Under the pieces are notes generated by a model. It was not told the DNA's origin. It ran no database searches and saw only the letters and a list, made by a program, of their open reading frames with translations. The translations under genes and the position numbers were made by a program. 38,255 nt of DNA from Pseudoxanthomonas sangjuensis. GTDB lineage: Bacteria; Pseudomonadota; Gammaproteobacteria; Xanthomonadales; Xanthomonadaceae. Shown piece after piece: positions 1 through 7,096 of the stretch. Where the stretch lies: the NCBI RefSeq assembly GCF_010211755.1, contig NZ_PDWR01000029.1, positions 1 through 38,255 of the forward strand, read 5' to 3'. Each line of letters opens with the position of its first letter. The stretch's first letter is position 1.

Positions 1-114
1 GGTCGCGCTGGTAGCCTGCATGCGCAAGCTGCTGACGATCGTCAATGCACGGCGTCGGGACGAGTTGATGGCCTTGGCGGCTGTCGCCTAAAAGGCGTCT
101 TCTCAAGACAGTTG
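1..114 (+). mobile_element. 3' end of an IS110-family (IS1111-attC-like) insertion sequence
   Basis: This is the terminal part of an insertion sequence that continues beyond the left edge of the window. It holds the last 29 codons of a transposase and about 23 bases of non-coding end. The sequence changes abruptly at base 115 into an attC site that otherwise matches the two intact attC sites downstream. IS1111-attC elements of the IS110 family are known to insert specifically into attC sites of integron cassettes, which fits this junction. The inner inverted repeat could not be confirmed because the other end is outside the window. Confidence 0.72.
2..91 (+). CDS. IS110-family transposase, C-terminal fragment (cut by window edge)
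   Basis: The frame from base 2 encodes 29 residues and ends in TAA. It contains ALVACMRKLLTIVNA, which resembles the conserved C-terminus of IS110/IS1111-type (DEDD) transposases, where a hydrophobic helix with MRKLL and an N-A pair precedes the stop. The catalytic N-terminal part lies outside the window. The identification rests on this short tail and on the position of the element inside an attC site, so the family is likely but the exact element is unknown. Confidence 0.65.
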   Translation, partial: VALVACMRKLLTIVNARRRDELMALAAVA

Positions 115-165
115 CTGAATTAAGCCGCGCCGCGAAGCGGCGTCGGCTTGAATGAATTGTTAGGG
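115..165 (-). repeat. attC site 1 of integron cassette A, interrupted by an IS
   Basis: From base 115 this is identical to attC site 2 up to its GTTAGGG core at 159-165. It includes the self-complementary centre GCCGCGCCGCGAAGCGGCGTCGGC. The outer CCCTAACGC end seen in sites 2 and 3 is missing and is replaced by the end of the insertion sequence. The remaining part is of the well-known aadA-type attC. On the minus strand it follows cassette A and supplies that gene's stop codon. Confidence 0.85.
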
Positions 166-474
166 CGCACTGCCGAGACCAGCCGCCGCCCGTGCCGCAA
201 GCCAGATGGACTTGGCTGATTGATAGCAGGACGCACAGATTAGCGTGACTCCAACCTGCTGCAGCGATTGTCCTGTCCAATCACCGCCAGCAGCAATGCG
301 GGCTTCCTCACAGTCATTGCACCATGCGTCTGGAGTGGCCCCACCATCTTCCGCGGACCAGTGAAACCCAATGGCTTGGCGAGTGTCCAGGCTTTTGAGA
401 ATGTGCTGGCACACGAAAGCCCGAGGTTGCGGGCCATGCGTAGAGCATTGAACCGGCTTACTGAGATCTTCCAT
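160..474 (-). CDS. integron cassette A protein, Cys/His-rich, unknown function
   Basis: A 104-residue protein filling a gene cassette between attC sites 2 and 1. The start at 474 is chosen because it lies just inside the cassette; a longer frame reading through attC site 2 is an artefact. Metal-binding residues are spaced as C10-x2-H13, C22-x-H24, C52-x2-C55 and C80-x2-C83, enough for two zinc sites. No enzymatic motif is visible. The TAA stop lies in the attC core. Base composition is clearly less GC-rich than the chromosome, as usual for captured cassettes. I do not recognise a named family; a small zinc-ribbon-like or binding protein is the best description. Confidence 0.7.
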   Translation of the reverse strand: MEDLSKPVQCSTHGPQPRAFVCQHILKSLDTRQAIGFHWSAEDGGATPDAWCNDCEEARIAAGGDWTGQSLQQVGVTLICASCYQSAKSIWLAARAAAGLGSAP

Positions 475-479
475 GTGCG

Positions 480-539
480 CCCTAACGCCTGAATTAAGCC
501 GCGCCGCGAAGCGGCGTCGGCTTGAATGAATTGTTAGGG
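480..539 (-). repeat. attC site 2 (60 bp)
   Basis: A complete 60-bp attC site in reverse orientation. It is bounded by CCCTAAC at 480-486 and GTTAGGG at 533-539, with a central imperfect palindrome around CGCGAAGCG. It closes cassette B on the minus strand and abuts cassette A. It is nearly identical to sites 1 and 3. Confidence 0.93.
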
Positions 540-871
540 CGCAGGCGATGAAAGATGGCAAGCGCCACTAGCAATGTTGCTGGAAATGCTACTGCATGCC
601 AAAGCGGCCACTCTTGAAGAGCCCAAACAAGACCGGATAGATCAAACGAGATCACTGTGGCCAGAAGAATGAAGGCAAACGGGATGGACACCAATGCAAT
701 AGTTGCGCTGCCCAAGGATGGGGCCACGAACAACGTAAAGACAATAACGGTTGCGATGTAGCGAAGCCACGGGTGCGAAGCAGGCAAAAAAAGCGCAAGT
801 AGAAATGCCGGAATTGAGCAGACTGCCGCCCAAGCCAGGTAAAAGAAGATGGTGAAGATCGCGGCAGACAT
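494..871 (-). CDS. integron cassette B membrane protein, unknown function
   Basis: A 125-residue, strongly hydrophobic protein with about four predicted transmembrane segments (roughly residues 3-29, 36-54, 58-75 and 90-108). The start at 871 is only 8 bases inside the cassette boundary. The last residues, NNSFKPTPLRGAA, are encoded by attC site 2 itself: the reading frame runs into the recombination site and stops within it. This tail is a known by-product of aadA-like attC sites and probably has no function of its own. No named family is recognised. It could be a small inner-membrane protein acquired with the cassette. Confidence 0.72.
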   Translation of the reverse strand: MSAAIFTIFFYLAWAAVCSIPAFLLALFLPASHPWLRYIATVIVFTLFVAPSLGSATIALVSIPFAFILLATVISFDLSGLVWALQEWPLWHAVAFPATLLVALAIFHRLRPNNSFKPTPLRGAA

Positions 872-878
872 GGGTGCG

Positions 879-938
879 CCCTAACGCCTGAATTAAGCCG
901 AGCCGCGAAGCGGCTTCGGCTTGAATGAATTGTTAGGC
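879..938 (-). repeat. attC site 3 (60 bp)
   Basis: A complete attC site bounded by CCCTAAC at 879-885 and GTTAGGC at 932-938. It differs from site 2 by a few bases in the central stem (GCCGAGCCGCGAAGCGGCTT). It closes cassette C on the minus strand and abuts cassette B. Confidence 0.93.
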
Positions 939-1205
939 ATCAAGCCGGCACCAGAAGGCCAGCGTGTACCTGCCAAGATCAATTGACTCCCAATCATTGG
1001 ACTCATGGATTGGCATGTCCAGCGCAATCTTGTTGAGGCCAAGGTGCTCGGCAAAACCGCCAAGAACAATGTCCGCGGACTCATGACCGAGCTGGTGGGT
1101 GGCCCGGAAGAGGGTGAACGAATCAACCCGCTTGAAGCGACTGACCGTAATCTCCTTACGGTCAAGCAAATCGTCGCCATCAAATAGTGCTAGGTCAACG
1201 CGCAT
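933..1205 (-). CDS. integron cassette C protein, unknown function
   Basis: A 90-residue soluble protein filling the first cassette of the array. It starts 16 bases inside the GTTAGGC core at 1222-1228 and stops in the attC core at 933-935. This tight fit favours it over an overlapping 96-residue frame (893-1183), whose composition is unnatural and which runs through attC into the familiar NNSFKPKPLRGSA tail. The protein is acidic, with no signal peptide, membrane segment or recognisable motif. Function unknown. Confidence 0.68.
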   Translation of the reverse strand: MRVDLALFDGDDLLDRKEITVSRFKRVDSFTLFRATHQLGHESADIVLGGFAEHLGLNKIALDMPIHESNDWESIDLGRYTLAFWCRLDA

Positions 1206-1221
1206 GGATCTCCAACATGAT

Positions 1222-1228
1222 GCCTAAC
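1222..1228 (-). other. integron core site at the proximal end of the cassette array
   Basis: GTTAGGC on the minus strand marks where cassette C joins the flanking chromosome. In a complete integron this junction would be in attI, followed by intI. The next ~60 bases show only a short inverted repeat (ACCCC-GATTT-GGGGT, 1238-1252), and no integrase gene follows. Confidence 0.6.
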
Positions 1229-1287
1229 GCCTAATAGACCCCAAATCGGGGTGATATGACGAAGTATCCGCGGCCCGGGCGGGGCGT

Positions 1288-1428
1288 TCAAGGGACGAAT
1301 TCCTGTGCGTAATCAAGCTGTTGACCGATAGCCACGGGTCGGTCATGACGGCAATCCTGCCTTGCATATTTCAGTTTGCGAGGCGATATGCCATATCCAT
1401 CACGAAATGCGCTGATAAAGCCGCAGTC
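1288..1428 (-). pseudogene. possible remnant of an AraC-type regulator C-terminus
   Basis: The minus-strand frame from about 1428 to the stop at 1288 encodes a run containing CGFISAFRDGYGISPRKLK. It resembles the second helix-turn-helix of AraC/XylS regulators, where an FxxxFRxxYGxSPRxxR pattern is typical. Nothing upstream in this frame continues the family, because the S/T kinase gene ends immediately before it. It may be a fragment left when the cassette array or another element replaced the rest of the gene. The match is short and could be chance. Confidence 0.3.
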
Positions 1429-1448
1429 CCGGGTTGTCGCCGCGGTCG

Positions 1449-4271
1449 TCAGCGGCACTTCGCGCGGATCGCCTCCGCCTCGCGGGTGATCACGCCGCCG
1501 TCCGGACGCTCGCGGTGCAGTTCCGCGAGCAGCGCGTCGAGGTCGTGGCGTGCCTGCGCGGTGTCGCCTTCGCGGCATTGCAGTTCCGCCAGGTAGGCGC
1601 GCGCCTGCCAGCGCAGCTTGGGCAGCTCGCTGCCGCCGCCGGGGAGCGCGGCCAGCCGCGCCAGCATCCGCTTCGCTTCGTCGTCGCGGCCGATGCGGCC
1701 GTAGTGCCGCGCCAGCGACAGCTCGGAGAGCAGCGTGCCCGGATTCTCCGGGCCGTAGCCGATGCTGGTCAGCTTGAACGCGAGGTCGAACTTCGTCGTG
1801 GCCTCGTCCAGCTTGCCCTGCGCGACGAGCACCTCGCCGATCATGCGGTCGGCCAGGCCGACGACCGCATTGCTGGCGCCGTACTGCTGCACGCGCAGTT
1901 CGCGCGATTCCAGCAGTGCGCGCAGCGCCTCGTCGTCGCGCCCGGCCGCGTGCAGCACCATGCCGTAGTTGAACAGGCCGCCGGCCAGGCTGGGCGACAC
2001 CTGCAGGATGCGCCAGATCGCCACCGCGCGGGCGAGGTCGGCGGTCGCCTCCTCGAGGTGGCCGCGCTGCCAGGCGATGATGCCCTGCGTGTTCCACGAC
2101 AGGCCGGTTTCGCGGTGCTGCGGGCCCAGCGCGTTTATCGTCGCCTGGTGCAGCGGGCGCATCTCGCGCTCGGCCTCGGCGTAATGCTCCATGTCGACCT
2201 TCATCGCGACGATCTGCCGGCGCAGCGCCAGCGTCGTGGGGTGCTGGTCGCCGAGCGTTTCGTCGGCCAGCGCCAGCGCGCGGTTGAAGCCGGCCAGCGC
2301 CGCGCTGGTATCGCCGTGCCGGCGCAGCAGGATGGCGCGGCTGCGCAGGATTTCCACCGCCAGCGGATGCGGCCCGCCCGGCTTGCGCTGCAGTTCCGCC
2401 AGCGCCCGGTCGAAGCCGCGCAGCGCGGCGTCGGTGCGGTCCAGGTCGTTGTCGAGGGTGGCCAGGTCGTAGATGTTTTCCGCGACGCCGTCGCTGTCGC
2501 CGGCGGCGCGGCGCAGCGCCAGCGCGCGTTCGTACAGCAGGCGCGCGTCCTGGCGCTGGCCCAGCGCGCGCTGGCAGCGGCCGAGTTGCGAATAGAAGTC
2601 GCTCTGCAGCGCCGGCCGTTCGCGCAGGCGCGTCGCCTGCACCTGCAACGGCGCCATCCGTTGCAGGCATTCGCGCGGCTGGTCGAGCAGGAGCAGCACG
2701 CGGCCGTGCTGGCTGGCCGCCTGCACGCGCAGCGCCGGCGGCGCGTCGTCCAGCGCCGCGAGCAGCGACTGCTGCCGCTGCATCAGCTCCAGCGCCTGCG
2801 GGTAATCGCCCAGGCCGATGCGCAGGCGCGCAATGACGTCGAGCAGTTCGGCATGCGCCAGCGGCTGGCCGACGAGGTCGCTGCCGCCGCGGCGGACGCT
2901 GGCCAGCAGCAGCTTGCGCGCGTCGAACAGCTTGCCCTGCTGGGCGCTGCCGGCGTTGTCGAACAGGCCGACGACGAAGTCCTGCATCGCCTGCGCGCGC
3001 TGCGCCTCGCGCCGTGCCTGTTGGGTCTGGCGCAGGCTGATCGCCAGCGCGGCCAGCAGCGCCAATCCGACCACGCCGGCGGCGGCCAGCGGCCAGCGCT
3101 GGCGCGAAACGTACTTGCGCAGGCGGTAGCCGAGGTTCTGCGCGCGCGCCTGCACCGGCCGGCCTTCGAGGTGCCGGCGCAGGTCCGCGGCCAGCGCCTC
3201 GGCCGACGGGTAGCGCTGTTCCGGCTGCTTGGCCAGCGCCTTCAGCGCGATGTTGTCGAGGTCGCTGCTGAGCCGCCGCGCCCGGCGCCGGGACACCGCC
3301 GCGCCCGGCGCGATCTGGTCGGCGCCGCCGGCGGCGTTCGCGCCGCGCCGGCCGAGCGCCGACGGCTTCAGCGGCTCGACGGTCAGGATGGCCTGTTCCC
3401 ATTCGGCGTCGCTCTGCCGGCGCAGCCGGTAGGGTTTGGCGTCGGTGAGCAGCTCGTACAGGACCACGCCGAGCGAATACACGTCGGTCATCGCGGTGAC
3501 CGGGCCGCCGCGCACCTGTTCCGGCGCGGCGTAGTGCAGGGTGAACATGCGCATTTCGGTATGCGCCTGGGCGCGCGCCGGGTCGGAGGCGTCCAGCAGC
3601 TTGGCGATGCCGAAGTCGAGCAGGCGTACTTCGCCGGCGGCGGTGACCAGGATGTTCGACGGCTTCAGGTCGCGGTGCACGACCAGGTTGGCGTGTGCGT
3701 AGCTGACCGCGTCGCAGACCTGCAGGAACAGCTTCAGCCGCGCCTCGACCGGCAGCGCGTGGTTGCGGCAGTAGTCGGTGATCGGCACGCCCAGCACGTA
3801 TTCCAGCGCCAGGTAGGGTTGGCCGGCGCTGGCGATGCCGGCGTCGAGCAGGCGCGCGATGTGCGGGTGTTCCAGCCGCGCCAGGATCTCGCGCTCGCGG
3901 CCGAAGCGCAGGCGCAGGCTGGGGTCGGTCAGGCCGGGGCGCAGCAGCTTCAGCGCGACCCGGCGCTGGTACAGGCCGTCGGCGCGCGCGGCCAGCCAGA
4001 CCGTGCCCATGCCGCCCTCGCCGAGCGGGCTTTCCAGCCGGTACGGGCCGATCATCGCGCCGGCCTGCAGCGGCTCGCTTTCGGCGGCCAGCAGCGGCTT
4101 GGCGATGAAGCCGGTGTTGTCCTCTTCCAGCGCCAGCAGCTTTTCGAGTTCCGCGGCGAGCTCGGGATTCTCCTCGCGCAGGATCTGCAGCTGCGCGTCG
4201 CGCGCGTCGGGCGCCAGCTCGAGCAGCACGTCGAGCAGCGGGGACAGGCGTTGCCAGCGCTCGGCGTCCAT
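1449..4271 (-). CDS. membrane serine/threonine protein kinase with TPR repeats
   Basis: A 940-residue Hanks-type kinase. Residues about 77-370 form the kinase domain, with glycine loop GEGGMGTVW (84-92), ATP-binding Lys in VALKLL (about 108), catalytic HRDLKPSN (199-206), DFG (219-221) and APE (249-251), all intact. A single transmembrane helix follows at about 393-413. The remaining ~500 residues are helical, Ala/Leu/Arg-rich and consistent with TPR repeats, likely for protein binding. The gene starts 27 bases after the ECF sigma gene, so the two are an operon. Known relatives pair such kinases with ECF43-type sigma factors, which are activated by phosphorylation (EcfP/PknT in Vibrio). I infer the same here: the kinase senses a signal and phosphorylates the sigma factor. 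The start has no strong ribosome-binding site. Confidence 0.93.
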   Translation of the reverse strand: MDAERWQRLSPLLDVLLELAPDARDAQLQILREENPELAAELEKLLALEEDNTGFIAKPLLAAESEPLQAGAMIGPYRLESPLGEGGMGTVWLAARADGLYQRRVALKLLRPGLTDPSLRLRFGREREILARLEHPHIARLLDAGIASAGQPYLALEYVLGVPITDYCRNHALPVEARLKLFLQVCDAVSYAHANLVVHRDLKPSNILVTAAGEVRLLDFGIAKLLDASDPARAQAHTEMRMFTLHYAAPEQVRGGPVTAMTDVYSLGVVLYELLTDAKPYRLRRQSDAEWEQAILTVEPLKPSALGRRGANAAGGADQIAPGAAVSRRRARRLSSDLDNIALKALAKQPEQRYPSAEALAADLRRHLEGRPVQARAQNLGYRLRKYVSRQRWPLAAAGVVGLALLAALAISLRQTQQARREAQRAQAMQDFVVGLFDNAGSAQQGKLFDARKLLLASVRRGGSDLVGQPLAHAELLDVIARLRIGLGDYPQALELMQRQQSLLAALDDAPPALRVQAASQHGRVLLLLDQPRECLQRMAPLQVQATRLRERPALQSDFYSQLGRCQRALGQRQDARLLYERALALRRAAGDSDGVAENIYDLATLDNDLDRTDAALRGFDRALAELQRKPGGPHPLAVEILRSRAILLRRHGDTSAALAGFNRALALADETLGDQHPTTLALRRQIVAMKVDMEHYAEAEREMRPLHQATINALGPQHRETGLSWNTQGIIAWQRGHLEEATADLARAVAIWRILQVSPSLAGGLFNYGMVLHAAGRDDEALRALLESRELRVQQYGASNAVVGLADRMIGEVLVAQGKLDEATTKFDLAFKLTSIGYGPENPGTLLSELSLARHYGRIGRDDEAKRMLARLAALPGGGSELPKLRWQARAYLAELQCREGDTAQARHDLDALLAELHRERPDGGVITREAEAIRAKCR

Positions 4272-4298
4272 GGTCGGCGGGCCTGAATGGTGCTGCGG

Positions 4299-4865
4299 TC
4301 AGTCTTCCTGCATCGCGGCGAGCAGGAACAGCCGCGCCTTCTGCCAGTCGCGGCGGATGCTGCGTTCGGAGCGCTGCATCAGTTCGGCGATCTCCAGCTC
4401 CGAGAGGCCGGCGAAGTAGCGCAGCTCCACCAGCTTGGCCAGGCGCTCGTCGGCCGCGGCCAGCTTGTCCAGCGCGTTGTTCAGCGCCAGCGTGCCCTCG
4501 TCCAGCGGCAGGCTGCCCTCGACGTCCTCGGGGATCTCGGCGACGCGCTTGAGGTCGCCGCCGCGCTTGCGCGCCAGGCGGTTGCGCGCGTAGTCGACGA
4601 CCACGCTGCGCATCGACGAGGCGGCGTAGGCGAAGAAGTGCGCGCGGTCGTCGAAGTGCACGCTGCCGCGCGCGCCGAGCAGCTTCAGGTAGGACTCGTG
4701 GACCAGCGCGGTCGCGTCGAGGGTGTAGCCGTGCTGCCCGGACAGCTGGCGCCGGGCCATGCCGTGCAGCTCGTGGTACAGCGTGGTCAGCACGCGGTCG
4801 AGCGCGGCGCGGTCGCCTTCGCGCGCCGAATCCAGCCACCGGGTGATATCCGCCGCCTCCGACAC
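4299..4865 (-). CDS. ECF sigma factor, kinase-linked (ECF43-like)
   Basis: A 188-residue sigma-70 family factor. Residues about 20-95 are region 2 (TALVHESYLKLL, HFFAYAASSMRSVVVDYAR). Residues about 130-185 are region 4 with the DNA-binding helix-turn-helix (LRYFAGLSELEIAELMQRSERSIRRDWQKAR). The start chosen is a GTG at 4865, because an upstream frame runs through mutM. No anti-sigma gene is adjacent; the next gene is a serine/threonine kinase. This arrangement and the TALVHESYLKL sequence fit the TIGR02999/ECF43 group, in which phosphorylation in region 2 switches the factor on. The targets are unknown. A minus-strand TATATT box at 4896-4901 could be its promoter. Confidence 0.9.
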   Translation of the reverse strand: MSEAADITRWLDSAREGDRAALDRVLTTLYHELHGMARRQLSGQHGYTLDATALVHESYLKLLGARGSVHFDDRAHFFAYAASSMRSVVVDYARNRLARKRGGDLKRVAEIPEDVEGSLPLDEGTLALNNALDKLAAADERLAKLVELRYFAGLSELEIAELMQRSERSIRRDWQKARLFLLAAMQED

Positions 4866-4895
4866 CGCACTTCCCCAAGTCCGACAGAGGGCCCG

Positions 4896-4901
4896 AATAT
4901 A
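4896..4901 (-). promoter_or_regulatory. possible -10 box for the sigma-kinase operon
   Basis: TATATT on the minus strand, 30 bases before the GTG start of the ECF sigma gene, in the 71-base gap after mutM. No convincing -35 is seen, so this is tentative. Confidence 0.3.
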
Positions 4902-4936
4902 GCCGCAAATCGCCCGCGGCGGCGTGACGGCGCCGC

Positions 4937-5749
4937 TCAGCGCTGGCAGTGGCCGCACCAGACGCTGGCGCGTTGACCGATACTGGCCTGCCTGAGCGGG
5001 CGGCCGCAGTTGCGGCAAGGCTCGCCGCCGCGGCCGTAGACCGACAGTTCCTGCTCGAAGTAGCCGGGCAGGCCGTCGGGCGAGAGGAAGTCGCGCAGGG
5101 TGGTGCCGCCGCGCTCGATGGCGTGGCCGAGGATCGCCTTCACCGCATCGGCCAGCGCGGCGTAGCGCTCGCGCGAGACCCGCCCGGCCTCGCGCAGCGG
5201 CGAGATGCCGGCGCGGAACAGGCTTTCGGCGGCGTAGATGTTGCCGACGCCGACGACCACGCGCTGGTCCATCAGGAACGCCTTCACCGGCGCCCGGCGC
5301 CCGCGCGACAGCTCGAACAGCCAGTCGCCGTCGAATCCGTCCGACAGCGGTTCCGGCCCCAGTTCGCGCAGCAGTTCGTGGGTCTCGCCCGGCGCCTGCC
5401 ACAGCAGGCAGCCGAAGCGGCGCGGGTCGTTGAAGCGCAGCACCCGGCCGCCGGCGATGGCGATGTCGACGTGGTCGTGCGCTTCCACCGGGGTCTTCTC
5501 CGGCAGCACGCGCAGGCTGCCGCTCATGCCCAGGTGCAGCAGCGCGCTGCCGGCGGGCGTGTCGACCAGCAGGTACTTGGCGCGGCGGCGCACCGCGGCG
5601 ATGCGCTGGCCGGGCAGTTTGTCGACCACTTCGTACGGGATCGGCCAGCGCAGGTCCGGGCGGCGCAGCACCACGTGGCGGATGCGCCGGCCTTCGAGGT
5701 GCGGGGCGAGGCCGCGGCGGGTGGTTTCGACTTCGGGCAGTTCGGGCAT
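4937..5749 (-). CDS. mutM: formamidopyrimidine-DNA glycosylase (Fpg/MutM)
   Basis: A 270-residue DNA repair enzyme that removes 8-oxoguanine and other oxidised purines and cuts the abasic site. The start at 5749 gives the processed N-terminus [13 protein letters not shown], in which Pro2 is the catalytic nucleophile and Glu3 the acid. The conserved Lys is near residue 58 (RRRAKYLL), LHLGMSG follows, and the C-terminus carries the zinc finger CRNCG...WCGHCQR. Length and motifs are normal for a functional enzyme. The longer frame upstream runs into a REP element and is not used. The gene is transcribed in the same direction as the sigma-kinase pair but separated by 71 bases. Confidence 0.97.
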   Translation of the reverse strand: MPELPEVETTRRGLAPHLEGRRIRHVVLRRPDLRWPIPYEVVDKLPGQRIAAVRRRAKYLLVDTPAGSALLHLGMSGSLRVLPEKTPVEAHDHVDIAIAGGRVLRFNDPRRFGCLLWQAPGETHELLRELGPEPLSDGFDGDWLFELSRGRRAPVKAFLMDQRVVVGVGNIYAAESLFRAGISPLREAGRVSRERYAALADAVKAILGHAIERGGTTLRDFLSPDGLPGYFEQELSVYGRGGEPCRNCGRPLRQASIGQRASVWCGHCQR

Positions 5750-5788
5750 GGAACGGGATGGAAAATGGGATGCGCTCGGCTTTCCATT

Positions 5789-5883
5789 GTAGGAGCGGCG
5801 TGAGCCGCGACCGGGAATTTCTGCGGCTGCAGAAGCCTCCGCTTGCGTCCGCGCACGGCGGTCGCGGCTCACGCCGCTCCTAC
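5789..5883. repeat. REP-type inverted repeat with GTAG ends
   Basis: Two perfect 24-base inverted arms (5789-5812 and 5860-5883), beginning GTAGGAGCGGCGTGAGC and ending in its complement, flank a 47-base spacer. GTAG-headed REP sequences are typical of Stenotrophomonas and relatives, where REP-associated tyrosine transposases move them. The right arm contains the TAG stop codon of the ABC ATPase gene (5880-5882). Confidence 0.9.
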
Positions 5884-6713
5884 CGCAGTGTGGCGCGGAA
5901 GCGGTCGCCGTCGCGCTGCACCTTCAGCTCGCCGCCGTAGGCCTTGGACAGGTTCTCCGACGTCAGCACGTCCTCCGGCGCGCCGTCGGCGAGCACGCCG
6001 CCGCCGTGCAGCAGGACCACGCGGCGGAATTCCGGCCCGATTTCCTCGAGGTGGTGGGTCACCAGCACCAGGGTGACGCCCCGCGTGGCGAGGTCGCGCA
6101 GCAGGCCGAGGAACTGCCGCTGCGCGACCAGGTCGAGTCCGGCAGTCGGTTCGTCCAGCAGCAGCGCCTGAGGTTCGTGCACCAGCGCGCGCGCGATCAG
6201 CACGCGGCGCATCTCGCCGGTGGACAGCTCGGCGACCAGGCGGTCGCCCAGCGCCGCCGCGCCGACCCGCGCCAGCGCCTGTTTCGCGCGTTCGCGCATG
6301 TACGGCTCGATCTGCCGGTGCGGCGGGATCACGAAGCTGGAGAACCAGCCGCTGACCACCGCGTCCTCGGCGCGCAGCGCGTGCATGTCCTGCAGGTCGC
6401 GGCCCAGCTCGCCGCTGACCAGGCCCAGGCGGGTGCGCAGCTCGGCCACGTTCCAGCGGCGCAGGCCGAGCACCTTGACCGGCGGCGTGTCGCCTTCGCG
6501 CGCCAGCGGGTAAAGCTCGCGGCTGATCAGCTTGATGAAGGTCGACTTGCCGCAGCCGTTGGGGCCGAGGATCGCGACGTGCCGGCCCAGCTCGATGCGC
6601 AGGCTCAGGTCGCGCAGCACGCGCATGCCGCCGCGGACCACGGTGGCGCGGTCGAGTTCGATCAGCGGCGCGGCGGCGGCGGTGGCGGTGGCGGGGCTGA
6701 TGTGGGTATCCAC
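5880..6713 (-). CDS. ABC transporter ATP-binding protein (orphan)
   Basis: A 277-residue ATPase with Walker [10 protein letters not shown] (50-58), signature LSTGEMRR (163-170), Walker B LLLDEP (184-189), D-loop AGLD and H-loop THH (219-221). The start taken is GTG at 6713; ATG in that stretch is out of frame. No permease or binding-protein gene adjoins, so the partner must be elsewhere or the protein acts alone. The sequence is closest in feel to the ModF/YlmA-like ATPases often annotated as iron or molybdate importers, but the substrate cannot be told. Its stop codon lies in the arm of a REP palindrome, so the 3' end may have been set by that insertion. Confidence 0.88.
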   Translation of the reverse strand: MDTHISPATATAAAAPLIELDRATVVRGGMRVLRDLSLRIELGRHVAILGPNGCGKSTFIKLISRELYPLAREGDTPPVKVLGLRRWNVAELRTRLGLVSGELGRDLQDMHALRAEDAVVSGWFSSFVIPPHRQIEPYMRERAKQALARVGAAALGDRLVAELSTGEMRRVLIARALVHEPQALLLDEPTAGLDLVAQRQFLGLLRDLATRGVTLVLVTHHLEEIGPEFRRVVLLHGGGVLADGAPEDVLTSENLSKAYGGELKVQRDGDRFRATLR

Positions 6714-6990
6714 GGCATGCTTTCTTTCCGGACGGGGCCGGCACAGCTTAGGGGCAAGCGGAGAATCCGGGGAAAGCCTCGGTGGGAAGGCTGCCGGCGT
6801 TGGCACTTTCGTGTCCGTTGCCGGGATTGGCCGCGGCTGCGGGATCATCGGCCCGCAGGGCCGGTTGCCGTGCCGGCCATGGCGACGCTTCGTTCGGGGA
6901 GATCGTCGCGGGAATCGGGCATCAAAAGCCGCGGTGCCCGGCTGAACGCGGGGCGGGCACCGCGCGCGGCGCGAAAAAACGTGACTCGCG

Positions 6991-7004
6991 GCGTAACCAT
7001 ACGC
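6991..7004. promoter_or_regulatory. palindrome upstream of the desaturase gene, candidate operator
   Basis: GCGTA-ACCA-TACGC lies 92 bases before the desaturase start, in a 383-base divergent gap (6714-7096) that otherwise shows no gene. A TetR-type lipid regulator could bind here, but this is only a guess from position and symmetry. Confidence 0.3.
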
Positions 7005-7096
7005 GGGCGGTGGGTGAATTCTCCGGCGGCAGCCCCCATCATGTAGCGACCGGCCGGGCGCAACGCGCGGCCATGATCCAGTTGGAGTTCCCCGCA

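Noticed and set aside
893..1183. Minus-strand 96-codon frame in cassette C
   Set aside because: The other frame fits the cassette limits and has natural composition; this one ends in attC-encoded residues.
1434..4286. Plus-strand open frame of 950 codons
   Set aside because: It is the mirror of the kinase gene in high-GC sequence and has no domain; the minus-strand kinase motifs are complete.
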